From contig NZ_CP033073.1 of assembly GCF_003675325.1 (NCBI RefSeq), forward strand, positions 5,456,001 to 5,520,000: a DNA stretch of 64,000 nt, in the 5' to 3' direction. A program made the translations under genes and the position numbers. The notes under the pieces were generated by a model. That model saw only the letters and a program-made list of their open reading frames with translations, did no database searches and was not told the DNA's origin. The stretch is from Streptomyces dangxiongensis. GTDB taxonomy: Bacteria; Actinomycetota; Actinomycetes; Streptomycetales; Streptomycetaceae. This document shows, piece after piece, positions 7,479 through 16,292 of the stretch. Each line of letters starts with the position of its first letter. Position 1 is the stretch's first letter.

Positions 7479-8285
7479 ATGCGCGATCTCGGGGTGGGTT
7501 TCGGTTATCTGCTGAAGGGCCAGCGGTGGGTGGCCCGGCACGGGCGGCAGTACGGCTTCGGGTTGCTGCCCGGACTGATCACGCTGGTGCTGTACGCCGC
7601 AGCGCTGGTCGCGCTCGCCGTGTGGGGCGAGAGCGCCGTCACCTGGGCGACCCCGTTCGCGGACGACTGGTCCAGCCCCTGGCAGGGCCTGTTCCGCGGC
7701 TTTCTGACCGCCGTCCTGTTCGCCCTCGGCCTGCTGCTGGCCGTGCTGACGTTCACGGCCGTCACCCTGCTGGTCGGCCAGCCCTTCTACGAGAACCTCT
7801 CGGAGAAGGCCGACGCCGACGTCTCGCCCGACGGCACCGCGCCCCGCTCCGACCTTCCGCTCTGGCGCGAGCTGTGGATCTCCGCCCGTGACAGCCTGCG
7901 CGTCCTGGTCCGCGCCGCCCTGTGGGGCGTGCTGCTCTTCGCCCTCGGTTTCCTGCCGTTCGTCGGGCAGGCGGTCGTCCCCGTGCTCGGCTTCTTCGTC
8001 ACCGGTTTCTTCCTCACCGAGGAACTCGCCGCCGTGGCGCTCCAGCGCCGGGGCGTCGACCTGCGCGCCCGCCTCGCCCTGCTCCGCTCCCGCAAGACGC
8101 TGGTCTGGGGCTTCGGCACCCCTCTGGGCCTGGCCTTCCTGGTTCCGTTCGTCGCGGTGTTCCTGATGCCGGGCGCGGTGGCCGGCGCCACGTTCCTCGC
8201 CCGCGACCTGCTGGGTGAGGAGAGCGCCGCCGGCGACTCCGCGGCCTCCGCCGCCCAGCCGGACAGGGAGGACGTCCCCCAGTGA
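7479..8285 (+). CDS. EI24-domain (CysZ-like) integral membrane protein
   Basis: 268 aa from ATG 7479; the open frame extends further upstream, but the promoter-like TAAAGT at 7466-7471 lies 7 nt before this ATG, so a leaderless start here is best supported. Hydrophobic segments are clear at LLPGLITLVLYAAALVALAVW, FLTAVLFALGLLLAVLTFTAVTLLV, ALWGVLLFALGFLPFVGQAVVPVLGFFVTGFFL and TPLGLAFLVPFVAVFLMPGAVAGA. The motif GQPFYENLSE after the second segment is characteristic of the EI24/CysZ family. The family includes sulfate-uptake-associated proteins in other bacteria; the role here is not known. Confidence 0.85.
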   Translation: MRDLGVGFGYLLKGQRWVARHGRQYGFGLLPGLITLVLYAAALVALAVWGESAVTWATPFADDWSSPWQGLFRGFLTAVLFALGLLLAVLTFTAVTLLVGQPFYENLSEKADADVSPDGTAPRSDLPLWRELWISARDSLRVLVRAALWGVLLFALGFLPFVGQAVVPVLGFFVTGFFLTEELAAVALQRRGVDLRARLALLRSRKTLVWGFGTPLGLAFLVPFVAVFLMPGAVAGATFLARDLLGEESAAGDSAASAAQPDREDVPQ

Positions 8286-8304
8286 CCTCGGTGGCCCCGG
8301 CGCG

Positions 8305-9564
8305 TCAGCCGTGTGCCGCCGGGGCGCCGACCGCGACCGTCACGATGGACCGCACCTGAGCGATGATGTCCAGCCGGTTGTGTACGAACTCCGGGTCGGT
8401 CACCGCACCCGTCGCCGGGTCGGTGTTGCCGGTGCCGAAGGTCAGGACGGGCGTGTGCACATGGCCGCCGGGCACGGTGTCGTGCAGCCCGAGCCGGTCC
8501 CGCAGCAGCGTGACCCGGTAGGCGATCTCGTTGGAGAGGTAGTCGCCGCCGCCCCCGGCGCGGGCGGTGGAGCCGGGGGTCGGCCCGTCCGGCCGTACGA
8601 CGGGGTTGTCTCCCCCGGCCGGGATCTCGGTCACCTCGGTGTGGTCGTAGACGGGGAAGCGTCCTGTCCGGGCGGCCACCATTGCGGCGTACGGCAGGGT
8701 CGTGCTCGTCCACTGCGGCTGCGAGGCCGGGTCGGCGACCGGGACGGTCTCCGTCCGCGAGACGCTGTCGTTGTCCGGGAAGCCGCCCCGCCAGGCGCCG
8801 TTGGTGCGCTCGACGTCGAACCGGCCGACGCGGCCCTGGCTCACGGTCGTGAACAGGTCCACCTCCGGCAGGTACGGCCGCAGGGCGCGCTCCACCGTGC
8901 CCTCGGCGAAGTCCTGCCAGCGCACCGGGAACACGGCGGTCTCGACGCGCGCCGGCCCCCGGTCCGTCTCGATCACCGTGCCGTCCAGCGCGAGCGCGCT
9001 CGCCCCGGACGGGTTGGAGATGCGGATGTCCCGGTCGAGCGTGAAGGGGTCGAAGCCGGTGAGCAGCACGCGCCGCAGGTGCTTCGCCCCGGGGTAGCGG
9101 ATGCCGGTCTGTCCGCGCGAGGTCCGCTCCAACTCGTTCAGCAGCGCCCCCCGTTGCCCGCCGGTCAACTCGAACCCGGGCTCCCACACGCGCAGTTCCC
9201 GGCTCATCCCCAGCCGTGCCCAGTACAGCGGCCGGTCGTCGTCCCGGCTCAGGTCGCCCCCCGCCGGCCCCCGCCCCTGCGCCCGCGCCACGGCCCGCCG
9301 CCACAGCGCGGTCCCCTCCCGTCCGACGAGTCGGCGGGCCTGCGCGTAGGAGTGCACGCGCTCCAGCCCGTCGCGGAGACCGGGCGCCACCCCGTCGAAC
9401 CCGGAGCGTCGCAGGATCTCCCGCGGTACGGCCCGGTCGAGCCGTTGCTCCTCGACGGTGGGGGACGGGGCCGCCGGTCCTGCGGAGGCCGCGGTGGCGG
9501 GGGCGGACAGGCCGGTGAGCAGAGCCAGGCCGATGACGCCGAGACGAAGGGATATGCACGTCAA
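8305..9564 (-). CDS. Exported pyroglutamyl-peptidase (C15)-like protein with Ser in place of the catalytic Cys
   Basis: About 419 aa if it starts at TTG 9564, which places a short signal peptide (TCISLRLGVIGLALLTGLSAPATAASA) at the N-terminus and has AGGA upstream; no ATG/GTG fits better. A 150-residue N-terminal extension precedes the C15-like fold, recognisable from RVLLTGFDPF, ISNPSGASALALDG and AVFPVRW. In true pyroglutamyl peptidases the next motif is Y-V-C-N; here it reads GGDYLSNEIAYR, with Ser where the nucleophilic Cys is expected. The later histidine region (GGHVHTPV) is retained. The protein is therefore either inactive, a Ser-dependent variant, or repurposed outside the cell. Confidence 0.75.
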   Translation of the reverse strand: MTCISLRLGVIGLALLTGLSAPATAASAGPAAPSPTVEEQRLDRAVPREILRRSGFDGVAPGLRDGLERVHSYAQARRLVGREGTALWRRAVARAQGRGPAGGDLSRDDDRPLYWARLGMSRELRVWEPGFELTGGQRGALLNELERTSRGQTGIRYPGAKHLRRVLLTGFDPFTLDRDIRISNPSGASALALDGTVIETDRGPARVETAVFPVRWQDFAEGTVERALRPYLPEVDLFTTVSQGRVGRFDVERTNGAWRGGFPDNDSVSRTETVPVADPASQPQWTSTTLPYAAMVAARTGRFPVYDHTEVTEIPAGGDNPVVRPDGPTPGSTARAGGGGDYLSNEIAYRVTLLRDRLGLHDTVPGGHVHTPVLTFGTGNTDPATGAVTDPEFVHNRLDIIAQVRSIVTVAVGAPAAHG

Positions 9565-9729
9565 GGGAGTTCGGGTCCTTCCGTCGCTGTGGGGCGCGTG
9601 ATGCGGTGGACGGCGGCAGTATGACGCGACGGGAGTCACCCGCGCCATGCCACGAACCTGGCCCGAACGCGGGCGGCGTCGACCGTAGTCGGACATGGGC
9701 GCCGCCGGCTGAGGCAGGACGGCCGCGCG

Positions 9730-10015
9730 AGGGCCCGCCCGCTCAGGCCGCCGGTCCGCCCTGCAGCCGCGGGAAGTCGCGGAACGCGCCCGGCACCTCG
9801 ACCGGCTCCGGGTCCAGCAGGCCGGCAGGTCCGTCCGCCAGGGGGTGTCCGGCACCGCGTCCCACCGGTCGCGCTCCCGGAGCACGGCCACCGGCAGGGC
9901 GTCCTCGGTGCCGAAGCAGTGCGGCAGGCCTGCCGGGTCAGCCCCGCCCGCTCGGCCGCCGCGGACAGGCTCGCATCCCGGTGACCGCGCTCGGCGATCA
10001 CCTCCCCGGATGCAC
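9730..10015 (-). pseudogene. TetR-family regulator remnant
   Basis: Pieces of a TetR-like protein occur in three minus-strand frames: EVIAERGHRDASLSAAAERAGLTRQ (helix-turn-helix start), then LPHCFGTEDALPVAVLRERDRWD (second half of the DNA-binding domain), then LLDPEPVEVPGAFRDFPRLQGG. No frame is open across all three and the length is far below a normal 190-220 aa regulator, so segments are missing as well as shifted. It lies divergent from the decayed GH3 gene, a common regulator/enzyme arrangement. Confidence 0.65.
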
Positions 10016-10056
10016 GATGGAGGCACCTGCACGGACCCCGACGAGGAGGAACCGCG

Positions 10057-10769
10057 ATGGCGGGAGCCCAGCCCACCCCGGCCGACCAGGCCCGCGAGGC
10101 GTGGTCCGCGCGGTCGCAGCCGCCAACCCGAACACCGTCGTCGTGAACGCGGGCTCCCCGGTGGAACTGCCCTGGCGGGACGAGGTCGCCGCCGTCCTGC
10201 TCGGCTGGTTCCCCGGCCAGGAGGGCGGCGCCGCCCTCGCCGACGTCCTCACCGGCGCCCACGAGCCCGGCGGCCGGCTGCCCACCACCTCGGGCTCCCT
10301 CGCCGACGCCCTGGTCACCCAGGTCGTCCCGACCGACGGCGAACTCCGCTACGAAGAGGGCGTGTTCATCGGCTACGCCGCCTGGGAGAAGGCCGGCCGC
10401 ACCCCGTCCTACCCCTTCGGCCACGGCCTCGGCCACACCGACTGGGCCTACGAGTCCCTGGACGTCGACGGCACCACCGTCCGCGTCCGCCTGCGCCACA
10501 CCGGCGAGCGCCCCGGCCGCGAGGTCGTCCAGATCTACGTCGCCCCGGCCGGCCCCGGCCCCGAACGCCCCGCACGCCGGCTGGCCGCTTTCGCCGCCGC
10601 CGAGGCCGCCCCCGGCGAGAGCACCGAGGTGACCGTCGAACTCCCGCGCCGCGCCTTCGAGGTCTGGGACGAGACGGCGAAGGCGTGGGCGTGTGTGAAG
10701 GGTTCGTACGAGATCGCCGCCGGACGCTCGATCGCCGACCAAAGGCTCACCGCACCGATTAACGTCTGA
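10057..10769 (+). pseudogene. GH3 beta-glucosidase remnant with large internal deletion
   Basis: A good ribosome-binding site (GAGGAGGA, 10043-10050) and ATG 10057 begin the peptide MAGAQPTPADQAREAW. Within 20 codons the frame switches into the C-terminal third of a glycoside hydrolase family 3 enzyme: NTVVVNAGSPVELPW, VLLGWFPGQEGGAALADVL, PSYPFGHGLGHTDWAYESL and the fibronectin-III-like end. The N-terminal catalytic barrel with the nucleophile Asp is absent. About 500 codons are missing compared with a normal 750-850 aa enzyme, so this is a deletion wreck, not an indel artefact. Confidence 0.85.
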
Positions 10770-10810
10770 TCCAGGACAAGTCCCCCACCCAGCGGGGCTC
10801 CCCAAGAACA

Positions 10811-10844
10811 GCCCCGGTCCGGGACCTGACCCCTGGACCGGGGC
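10811..10844. terminator. Hairpin between convergent genes
   Basis: GCCCCGGTCC (10811-10820) and GGACCGGGGC (10835-10844) are perfect 10-bp arms around a 14-nt loop. The hairpin separates the GH3 remnant from the convergent aldose epimerase gene and ends 4 bp from the latter's stop. Confidence 0.65.
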
Positions 10845-10848
10845 AACG

Positions 10849-11841
10849 TCAGTCGCCGGCCCCGCCCCGCCCCCGTACCCCGAACCCGTACACCGTCTCG
10901 GAGCGCAAGGGGGCGCCCGGTCGCAGGGTCGTGGTGGGGAAGGACGGGTGGTTGGGGGAGTCCGGGAAGTGCTGGGTCTCCAGGGCGATCGCGGCGCCGG
11001 GGGTGAACGGGGCGGAGAGGTGGTCGGCGGTGTAGAGCTGGACGCCCGGCTCGGTCGTCGCCACCGTCAGGACGCGGCCGGTCACGGGGTCGTACAGCTC
11101 GGCCACCTCCTCGGCCGCCTCGCTCACCCCCTTGTCCAGCACGAGGTTGTGGTCGTAGCCGGTGCCCACCGCCCGGGCCGTGCGGAAGTCGAGGCGGGAG
11201 CCGGTCACGTCCTCCAGCGCACCGGTGGGGATGAGGTCCGCGTCCACCGGCGTGTACCGGGACGCGGCCAGCCGCAGCTCGTGTCCGCCCGCGTGGCCGG
11301 AGCCGCTCAGGTTCCAGTACGTGTGGTTCGTCAGGCTGACGACGGTCGGCGCGTCGGTGACCGCCTCGTACGCGATGCGCAGCGCGCCCGTGTCCGTCAG
11401 CGTGTACGTCACCGCGACCTCCAGCCGGCCCGGGAAGCCCTCCTCGCCGTGCGGGCTCACCCGGCTCAGGCGCACCCCGTGCCCGACCGGTGTCACGTCC
11501 CAGACCCGCTTGTCGAAGCCCCGCGCGCCGCCGTGCAGCGAGTTGGTGCCCTCGTTCGGCGTCAGGGCGTACGTCCGGCCGTCCAGCGGGAACCGGCCGC
11601 CCGCGATCCGGTTGGCGTACCGGCCGATCACGGCGCCCAGATACGGTTCCGGATGCTCCAGATAGCCGTCGAGGGACGGGAATCCCAGCACCACGTCCGT
11701 CATCCGTCGGGCCTCGTCCGGGACCTCCACCGACTGCACGATCCCGCCGTAGGACAGCACCCGGACCCGGACCCCGGCGCGCTCCAGCGTCCAGCGGTGC
11801 ACCGGCGTGCCGTCGGGAAGTGTGCCGAAAAGTTCGTTCAT
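10849..11841 (-). CDS. galM: Aldose 1-epimerase (galactose mutarotase)
   Basis: 330 aa, standard length. Family motifs are intact: GAVIGRYANRIAGG near residue 70, LHGGARGFDKR, the catalytic histidine in SLTNHTYWNLSG, a further substrate-binding region TGYDHNLVL, and the catalytic glutamate in ALETQHFPDSPNHP. It interconverts alpha and beta anomers of aldohexoses in the cytoplasm. It is monocistronic, with a terminator-like hairpin right after the stop and a lipase-like gene 14 bp upstream on the same strand. No signal peptide is present. Confidence 0.92.
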   Translation of the reverse strand: MNELFGTLPDGTPVHRWTLERAGVRVRVLSYGGIVQSVEVPDEARRMTDVVLGFPSLDGYLEHPEPYLGAVIGRYANRIAGGRFPLDGRTYALTPNEGTNSLHGGARGFDKRVWDVTPVGHGVRLSRVSPHGEEGFPGRLEVAVTYTLTDTGALRIAYEAVTDAPTVVSLTNHTYWNLSGSGHAGGHELRLAASRYTPVDADLIPTGALEDVTGSRLDFRTARAVGTGYDHNLVLDKGVSEAAEEVAELYDPVTGRVLTVATTEPGVQLYTADHLSAPFTPGAAIALETQHFPDSPNHPSFPTTTLRPGAPLRSETVYGFGVRGRGGAGD

Positions 11842-11855
11842 GTGGAAACCCTAGG

Positions 11856-12731
11856 TCACGGCTGTCGCGCCGTGATCCTTCCGTAGGCGATCTCGGCCAG
11901 CCGCGCCTGGCCGTCCGTGCTGGGGTGGAACCAGTCCCAGTGACTGAGCTGATCCGTGCCGAAGCGGTAGTCGTAGACCGCGTTCCCGTCGAACCGGCAG
12001 CGCCGGTCCCGGGCGCAGACGTCCTTCAGCACCGCGTTGTACGCCACCACCCGCTGCTGCACGCTGTCCCGGCGCACCATCGCCGAGCCGGTCAGATCGT
12101 CCGCGTCGGCCAGCATCGACGGGCAGATGCCGAGCTTCCACACCTGCTTGCCCAGCGGGTTCGTCCGGCCCTCGGACCACAGCCGCTTCAGGTTCGGCAC
12201 GCTGGCCACGTACACCTGTGTCCGCGGCAGCGCCGTACGCAGGGTGCGCATCGCCCTCTCGAAGTCCGCGCGGAAGGCGGCCACCGGCGTCATCGCCGAC
12301 GCCGACGACCGGCAGGCGTCGTTCGCGCCGGCCATGACCGTCACCAGTTGCGGGCCGCGCCGCGCCGCCTGCTCCATCTGGCCGGGCAGGTCCGCCATAC
12401 GGGCGCCGGTCACCGCGTAGTTCCAGCTCCGCTCCGCCGCCCCCGGCACGCCCAGCAGCCGCACCGCCAGACTGTCCACCCGGGCGTCACCGCCCGTCGC
12501 CCACGACACCTCCGGGCAGTCCGACAGCACCGCGCACGCGTCGAAACCGCGCGTGATGGAGTCACCCACCGCGGCGATCGACTCCGGGCTGCGGTCCCAC
12601 ACCGGGGGCCGGGCCGCGTGCTTCGTGCCCTCCGGGGCGGCCGGCCCCGCGCCGTCACATCCGGCGGCGCCCAGCATGACGGCCGCCACGGCGACGAGCA
12701 CGGCCCGCACCCGGCGGCTTCGCTTCCGCAT
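11856..12731 (-). CDS. SGNH/GDSL-family hydrolase lipoprotein
   Basis: 291 aa from ATG 12731 with GAGGGG 10 nt upstream. The N-terminus MRKRSRRVRAVLVAVAAVML ending GAAGC reads as a lipoprotein signal. The four SGNH blocks follow: IAAVGDSITRGF (Ser), NYAVTGARM (Gly), VTVMAGANDA (Asn) and HWDWFHPSTDGQ (Asp/His). Eight cysteines are scattered through the mature part, which suits an exported, disulfide-stabilised enzyme. Members are esterases, lipases or carbohydrate deacetylases; the substrate is unknown. It is 14 bp upstream of galM on the same strand and may be cotranscribed with it. Confidence 0.85.
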   Translation of the reverse strand: MRKRSRRVRAVLVAVAAVMLGAAGCDGAGPAAPEGTKHAARPPVWDRSPESIAAVGDSITRGFDACAVLSDCPEVSWATGGDARVDSLAVRLLGVPGAAERSWNYAVTGARMADLPGQMEQAARRGPQLVTVMAGANDACRSSASAMTPVAAFRADFERAMRTLRTALPRTQVYVASVPNLKRLWSEGRTNPLGKQVWKLGICPSMLADADDLTGSAMVRRDSVQQRVVAYNAVLKDVCARDRRCRFDGNAVYDYRFGTDQLSHWDWFHPSTDGQARLAEIAYGRITARQP

Positions 12732-12986
12732 CCCTGGTGTTCCCCTCGCTCGACGGTCGGCCTCCTGCCCTGACAACGTGCGGGGGTTCCCGGCCGGCTC
12801 CCCCCGGGAACGGCACACCCCCGCACAAGCGTCCCCCTGGGTGAATGGCGGCGTTTTCCTGGCAGCGGGACCGACGGTACGTCACACTCCTTGCCCCGTC
12901 GCAAGGTAGCCTCGCCATCAACGCGGCCGTCGTGCCACAGCCGCCCAGCCAGTCCGCAAGATGTCCCGCTCTGCCCGGAGGTTCCG

Positions 12987-13481
12987 GTGACGACACGTGG
13001 AGTTCTGTACGTGCACTCCGCGCCGCGCGCGCTGTGCCCGCACGTCGAGTGGGCCGTCGCCGGGGTGCTCGGCGCGCGCGTCAGCCTCGACTGGATCCGG
13101 CAGCCCGCGGCCCCCGGCACCTGGCGCTCGGAGTTCTCCTGGCGGGGCGAGGCCGGCACCGCCTCCAAGCTCGCCTCCGCGCTGCGCGGCTGGCGCCTGC
13201 TGCGCTTCGAGGTCACCGCCGAGCCCTGCCCCACCGCCGAGGGCGAGCGCTATAGCTGCACCCCCGGCCTCGGCATCTTCCACGCCGTCACCGGTATCCA
13301 CGGCGACATCCTCATCCCCGAGGACCGGCTCCGCGCGGCCCTGCAACGCAGCCGGAGCGGCGAGACGGACCTGGAGGGGGAGCTGTCCCGGCTGTTGGGC
13401 AAGCCGTGGGACGACGAACTGGAGCCGTTCCGCTACGCGGGAGAGGGCGCGCCGGTGCGCTGGTTGCACCAGGTGGTGTGA
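12987..13481 (+). CDS. DUF3145-family protein
   Basis: 164 aa from GTG 12987 with GGAGG 5 nt upstream, an unusually strong ribosome-binding site. The sequence begins TTRGVLYVHSAPRALCPHVEWAVAGVL and carries the conserved WRSEFSWRGE and GLGIFHAVTGIHGDILIPEDRLR blocks of this actinobacterial family. No membrane segment or signal is evident. The gene is constant beside the fab operon in Streptomyces-type genomes, but its function is not established. A perfect 21-bp-arm terminator separates it from convergent fabF. Confidence 0.85.
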   Translation: MTTRGVLYVHSAPRALCPHVEWAVAGVLGARVSLDWIRQPAAPGTWRSEFSWRGEAGTASKLASALRGWRLLRFEVTAEPCPTAEGERYSCTPGLGIFHAVTGIHGDILIPEDRLRAALQRSRSGETDLEGELSRLLGKPWDDELEPFRYAGEGAPVRWLHQVV

Positions 13482-13497
13482 GTCCGGCGGGCGCCGG

Positions 13498-13542
13498 ACA
13501 TGACGAGGGGCCCTCACCGCCGGTGAGGGCCCCTCGTCATGT
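13498..13542. terminator. Strong bidirectional terminator between DUF3145 and fabF
   Basis: A perfect inverted repeat with 21-bp arms (13498-13518 and 13522-13542, core GAGGGGCCCTCACC) and a 3-nt GCC loop sits between two convergent stop codons. It is the most stable hairpin noticed in the window. Confidence 0.85.
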
Positions 13543-13548
13543 GTGTGC

Positions 13549-14835
13549 TCAGACGGTCCTGAACGCCAGGACCACGTTGTGCCCGCCGAACCCGAACGAG
13601 TCGTTCAGCACGGCGATCCGGCCCTCGGGCAGCGCCCGCGGGGCACCGGTCACCACGTCGGCGTTGACCTCGGGGTCGAGGTCGTCCACGTTGATGGTCG
13701 GCGGAGCCGTACGGTTCACCAGCGCCAGGATCGACGCGACGGTCTCGACACCGCCGGCCCCGCCCAGCAGATGACCGGTCATCGACTTGGTCGCGGAGAC
13801 CGCCATGTGGTCGACGTCGTCGCCGAACACCTTCCGCAGTGCCTTGATCTCGGCGACGTCGCCCTGCGGGGTCGACGTGGCGTGCGCGTTGACGTGCACG
13901 ATCTCGGCCGGCTTCAGATCCGTGTTGTCCAGCAGGTTGTGCAGCGCGTGCGCGATGCCGTTGCCGGACGGCTCCGGCTGCGTGATGTGGTGGCTGTCGG
14001 CGGAGATGCCCTGGCCGACCGCCTCGACGTAGATCCGGGCGCCGCGGGCCTTCGCGTGCTCCTCGGACTCCAGGACGATCACACCGGCGCCCTCGCCGAG
14101 CACGAAGCCGTCACGGCCCGCGTCGTACGGCCGCGACGCGCCCGTGGGGTCGTCGTTGTTCTTGGACATCGCCATCATGTTGCCGAACGCGGCGATGGGA
14201 AGCGGGTGGATGGCGGCCTCGGTGCCACCGGCCACGACCACGTCCGCACGCCCGGTGCGGATCATCTCGATCGCGTACCCGATGGCCTCCGCGCCCGAGG
14301 CGCAGGCCGAGACCGGGGTGTGCACACCGGCGCGGGCACCCAGCTCGATCCCGACGTTGGCCGCCGGGGAGTTGGGCATCAGCATGGGCACGGTGTGCGG
14401 GGAGACACGGCGGACGCCCTTGTCCCGGAGCACGTCGTACTGGTCCAGGAGGGTCGTCACACCGCCGATGCCGGAGGCGATGACCGCACCGAGGCGGTCG
14501 GGGTTCACGGACGCGCCCGACGCCGAAGCGTCTGATGTCACAGCACCGGCCCTGGCGGTGAAACCGGCGTCCTTCCATGCCTCCTGAGCGGCGATCAGCG
14601 CGAACTGCGCGGACCGGTCCAACTTGCGGGCCTGCGGGCGGGGAAGGATCTCGCCCGGCTCGACGGCGATCCGCGCGGCGATCCGGACGGGGAGCTGGGC
14701 CGCCCAGTCCTCCTCCAGAAGGCGGACACCGGACGTGCCGGCGAGGAGGGCCTCCCAGGTCGAGGCTGCGTCGCCACCCAGCGGTGTGGTTGCGCCGATA
14801 CCGGTGACGACCACGGTGCGATTGGTCGGGCTCAC
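13549..14835 (-). CDS. fabF: 3-oxoacyl-[acyl-carrier-protein] synthase II
   Basis: 428 aa from GTG 14835, chosen because GGAGAAAG precedes it; the frame is open for 14 codons further. The KAS II catalytic triad is intact: Cys in [15 protein letters not shown], His in [11 protein letters not shown], and His in [13 protein letters not shown], with the terminal FGFGGHN loop. It condenses malonyl-ACP with acyl-ACP during chain elongation in the cytosolic type II synthase. It is the last gene of fabD-fabH-acpP-fabF, 85 nt after acpP, and ends at the long hairpin. Confidence 0.96.
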   Translation of the reverse strand: MSPTNRTVVVTGIGATTPLGGDAASTWEALLAGTSGVRLLEEDWAAQLPVRIAARIAVEPGEILPRPQARKLDRSAQFALIAAQEAWKDAGFTARAGAVTSDASASGASVNPDRLGAVIASGIGGVTTLLDQYDVLRDKGVRRVSPHTVPMLMPNSPAANVGIELGARAGVHTPVSACASGAEAIGYAIEMIRTGRADVVVAGGTEAAIHPLPIAAFGNMMAMSKNNDDPTGASRPYDAGRDGFVLGEGAGVIVLESEEHAKARGARIYVEAVGQGISADSHHITQPEPSGNGIAHALHNLLDNTDLKPAEIVHVNAHATSTPQGDVAEIKALRKVFGDDVDHMAVSATKSMTGHLLGGAGGVETVASILALVNRTAPPTINVDDLDPEVNADVVTGAPRALPEGRIAVLNDSFGFGGHNVVLAFRTV

Positions 14836-14920
14836 GGGAATTCTTTCTCCAACGGATACGGGATTCGACGGCGCCACCGCCGGGTGGCGGGGCCTAGCAG
14901 CCTGGTGCCTGCGCGGTTGC

Positions 14921-15169
14921 TCAGGCCTGGTGCTTGAGGATGTAGTCGGTGGCGTCGCCGACGGTCCTGAGGTTCTTGACGTCCTCGTCCGGGATCTTCA
15001 CGTCGAAGCGCTCCTCGGCGGCGACGACGACCTCGACCATGGACAGCGAGTCCACGTCCAGGTCGTCGGTGAAGGACTTGTCCCTCTGGACGTCCTCGGT
15101 GGGGATCCCGGCGATCTCGTTCACGATCTCGGCGAGACCGGCGACGATCTCTTCCTGAGTGGCGGCCAT
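14921..15169 (-). CDS. acpP: Acyl carrier protein of fatty acid synthesis
   Basis: 82 aa, strongly acidic. The 4-prime-phosphopantetheine attachment serine lies in DLDVDSLSMVEVVVAAEE. It carries growing acyl chains between FabD, FabH, FabF and the reductases. Its position between fabH and fabF, and its normal length, make it the primary-metabolism ACP and not one from a polyketide cluster. Confidence 0.97.
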   Translation of the reverse strand: MAATQEEIVAGLAEIVNEIAGIPTEDVQRDKSFTDDLDVDSLSMVEVVVAAEERFDVKIPDEDVKNLRTVGDATDYILKHQA

Positions 15170-15250
15170 GTCAGGCGCTCCTTCTTCGATGTTCCAGACG
15201 GTTTGTGGCAGTTGTCCCCGTTCCGGACCGCATGGTCCGGCACGGAGTGC

Positions 15251-16282
15251 CTAGGGGAGGGTAACGACCGTGGCGGCGTACACGAGACCCGCCCCGAATC
15301 CGATGACGAGCGCGGTGTCACCGCTCTTCGCCTCACCGGTCGCCAGGAGCCGCTCCATCGCGAGCGGGATCGAGGCGGCCGAGGTGTTGCCGGTGGTGCG
15401 GATGTCACGGGCGACCGTGACGTGCTCCGGCAGTTTCAGCGTCTTCACCATCGAGTCGATGATCCGCACATTGGCCTGGTGCGGGATGAAGACGTCCAGT
15501 TCGTCCGGGGTGATTCCGGCCGCGTCCAGCGCCTGCTGGGCGACCTTCGCCATCTCGAACACGGCCCAGCGGAACACCGCCTGGCCCTCCTGCGTGATCG
15601 CAGGGAACTTGATGTTGCCGTCGCTGTCGAGCGGCAGCGCGGACAGGTCACCGAGCCGGAACCGGTCCCACGAGACGGTCTGCCGGATCGTCTCGGACTT
15701 GTCGCCCTCGGAACCCCACACGGTCGGGCCGATAGCCGGCTCCTCGGAGGGGCCGACGACGACCGCACCGGCGCCGTCGCCGAAGAGGAACGCGGTGGCC
15801 CGGTCCTCCAGGTCGGTCAGGTCGCTCAGCCGCTCGACGCCGATGACGAGGACGTGGTCGGCGGAACCTTCCACCACCATGCCCTTGGCGAGCGTCAGGC
15901 CGTAGCCGAAGCCCGCACAGCCGGCCGAGATGTCGAAGGCGGCGGCCTTGTTCGTGCCCAGCCGGTCGGCGATCTCGGTGGCGACGGCCGGGGTCTGGCT
16001 GAAGTGCGAGACGGTGGAGACGACCACCGCGCCGATCCGCTCGGCGTCGATGCCCGCGTCCGCGATCGCCTTGCCGGAGGCCTCGACCGCCATCGTGGCC
16101 ACGGTCTCGTCGGGTCCCGCCCAGTGCCGGGTCTCGATACCGGAGCGCGAACGGATCCACTCATCCGACGAGTCGATCTTCTCGAGGATCACCTCGTTGG
16201 GCACGACCCGGGTCGGACGGTAGCCGCCGACACCGAGAATGCGCGCGTACGGGGCGCCCTTGCTGGGCTTGATCTTCGCCAT
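15251..16282 (-). CDS. fabH: 3-oxoacyl-[acyl-carrier-protein] synthase III
   Basis: 343 aa. The KAS III active site is complete: Cys in FDISAGCAGFGYG, His in VFIPHQANVRI and Asn in TGNTSAASIP. It starts fatty acid chains by condensing a short acyl-CoA with malonyl-ACP; in Streptomyces it accepts branched primers, giving iso/anteiso acids (family knowledge). The gene begins 10 nt after fabD, so translation is probably coupled. Confidence 0.96.
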   Translation of the reverse strand: MAKIKPSKGAPYARILGVGGYRPTRVVPNEVILEKIDSSDEWIRSRSGIETRHWAGPDETVATMAVEASGKAIADAGIDAERIGAVVVSTVSHFSQTPAVATEIADRLGTNKAAAFDISAGCAGFGYGLTLAKGMVVEGSADHVLVIGVERLSDLTDLEDRATAFLFGDGAGAVVVGPSEEPAIGPTVWGSEGDKSETIRQTVSWDRFRLGDLSALPLDSDGNIKFPAITQEGQAVFRWAVFEMAKVAQQALDAAGITPDELDVFIPHQANVRIIDSMVKTLKLPEHVTVARDIRTTGNTSAASIPLAMERLLATGEAKSGDTALVIGFGAGLVYAATVVTLP

Positions 16283-16292
16283 GTACGGCTCC

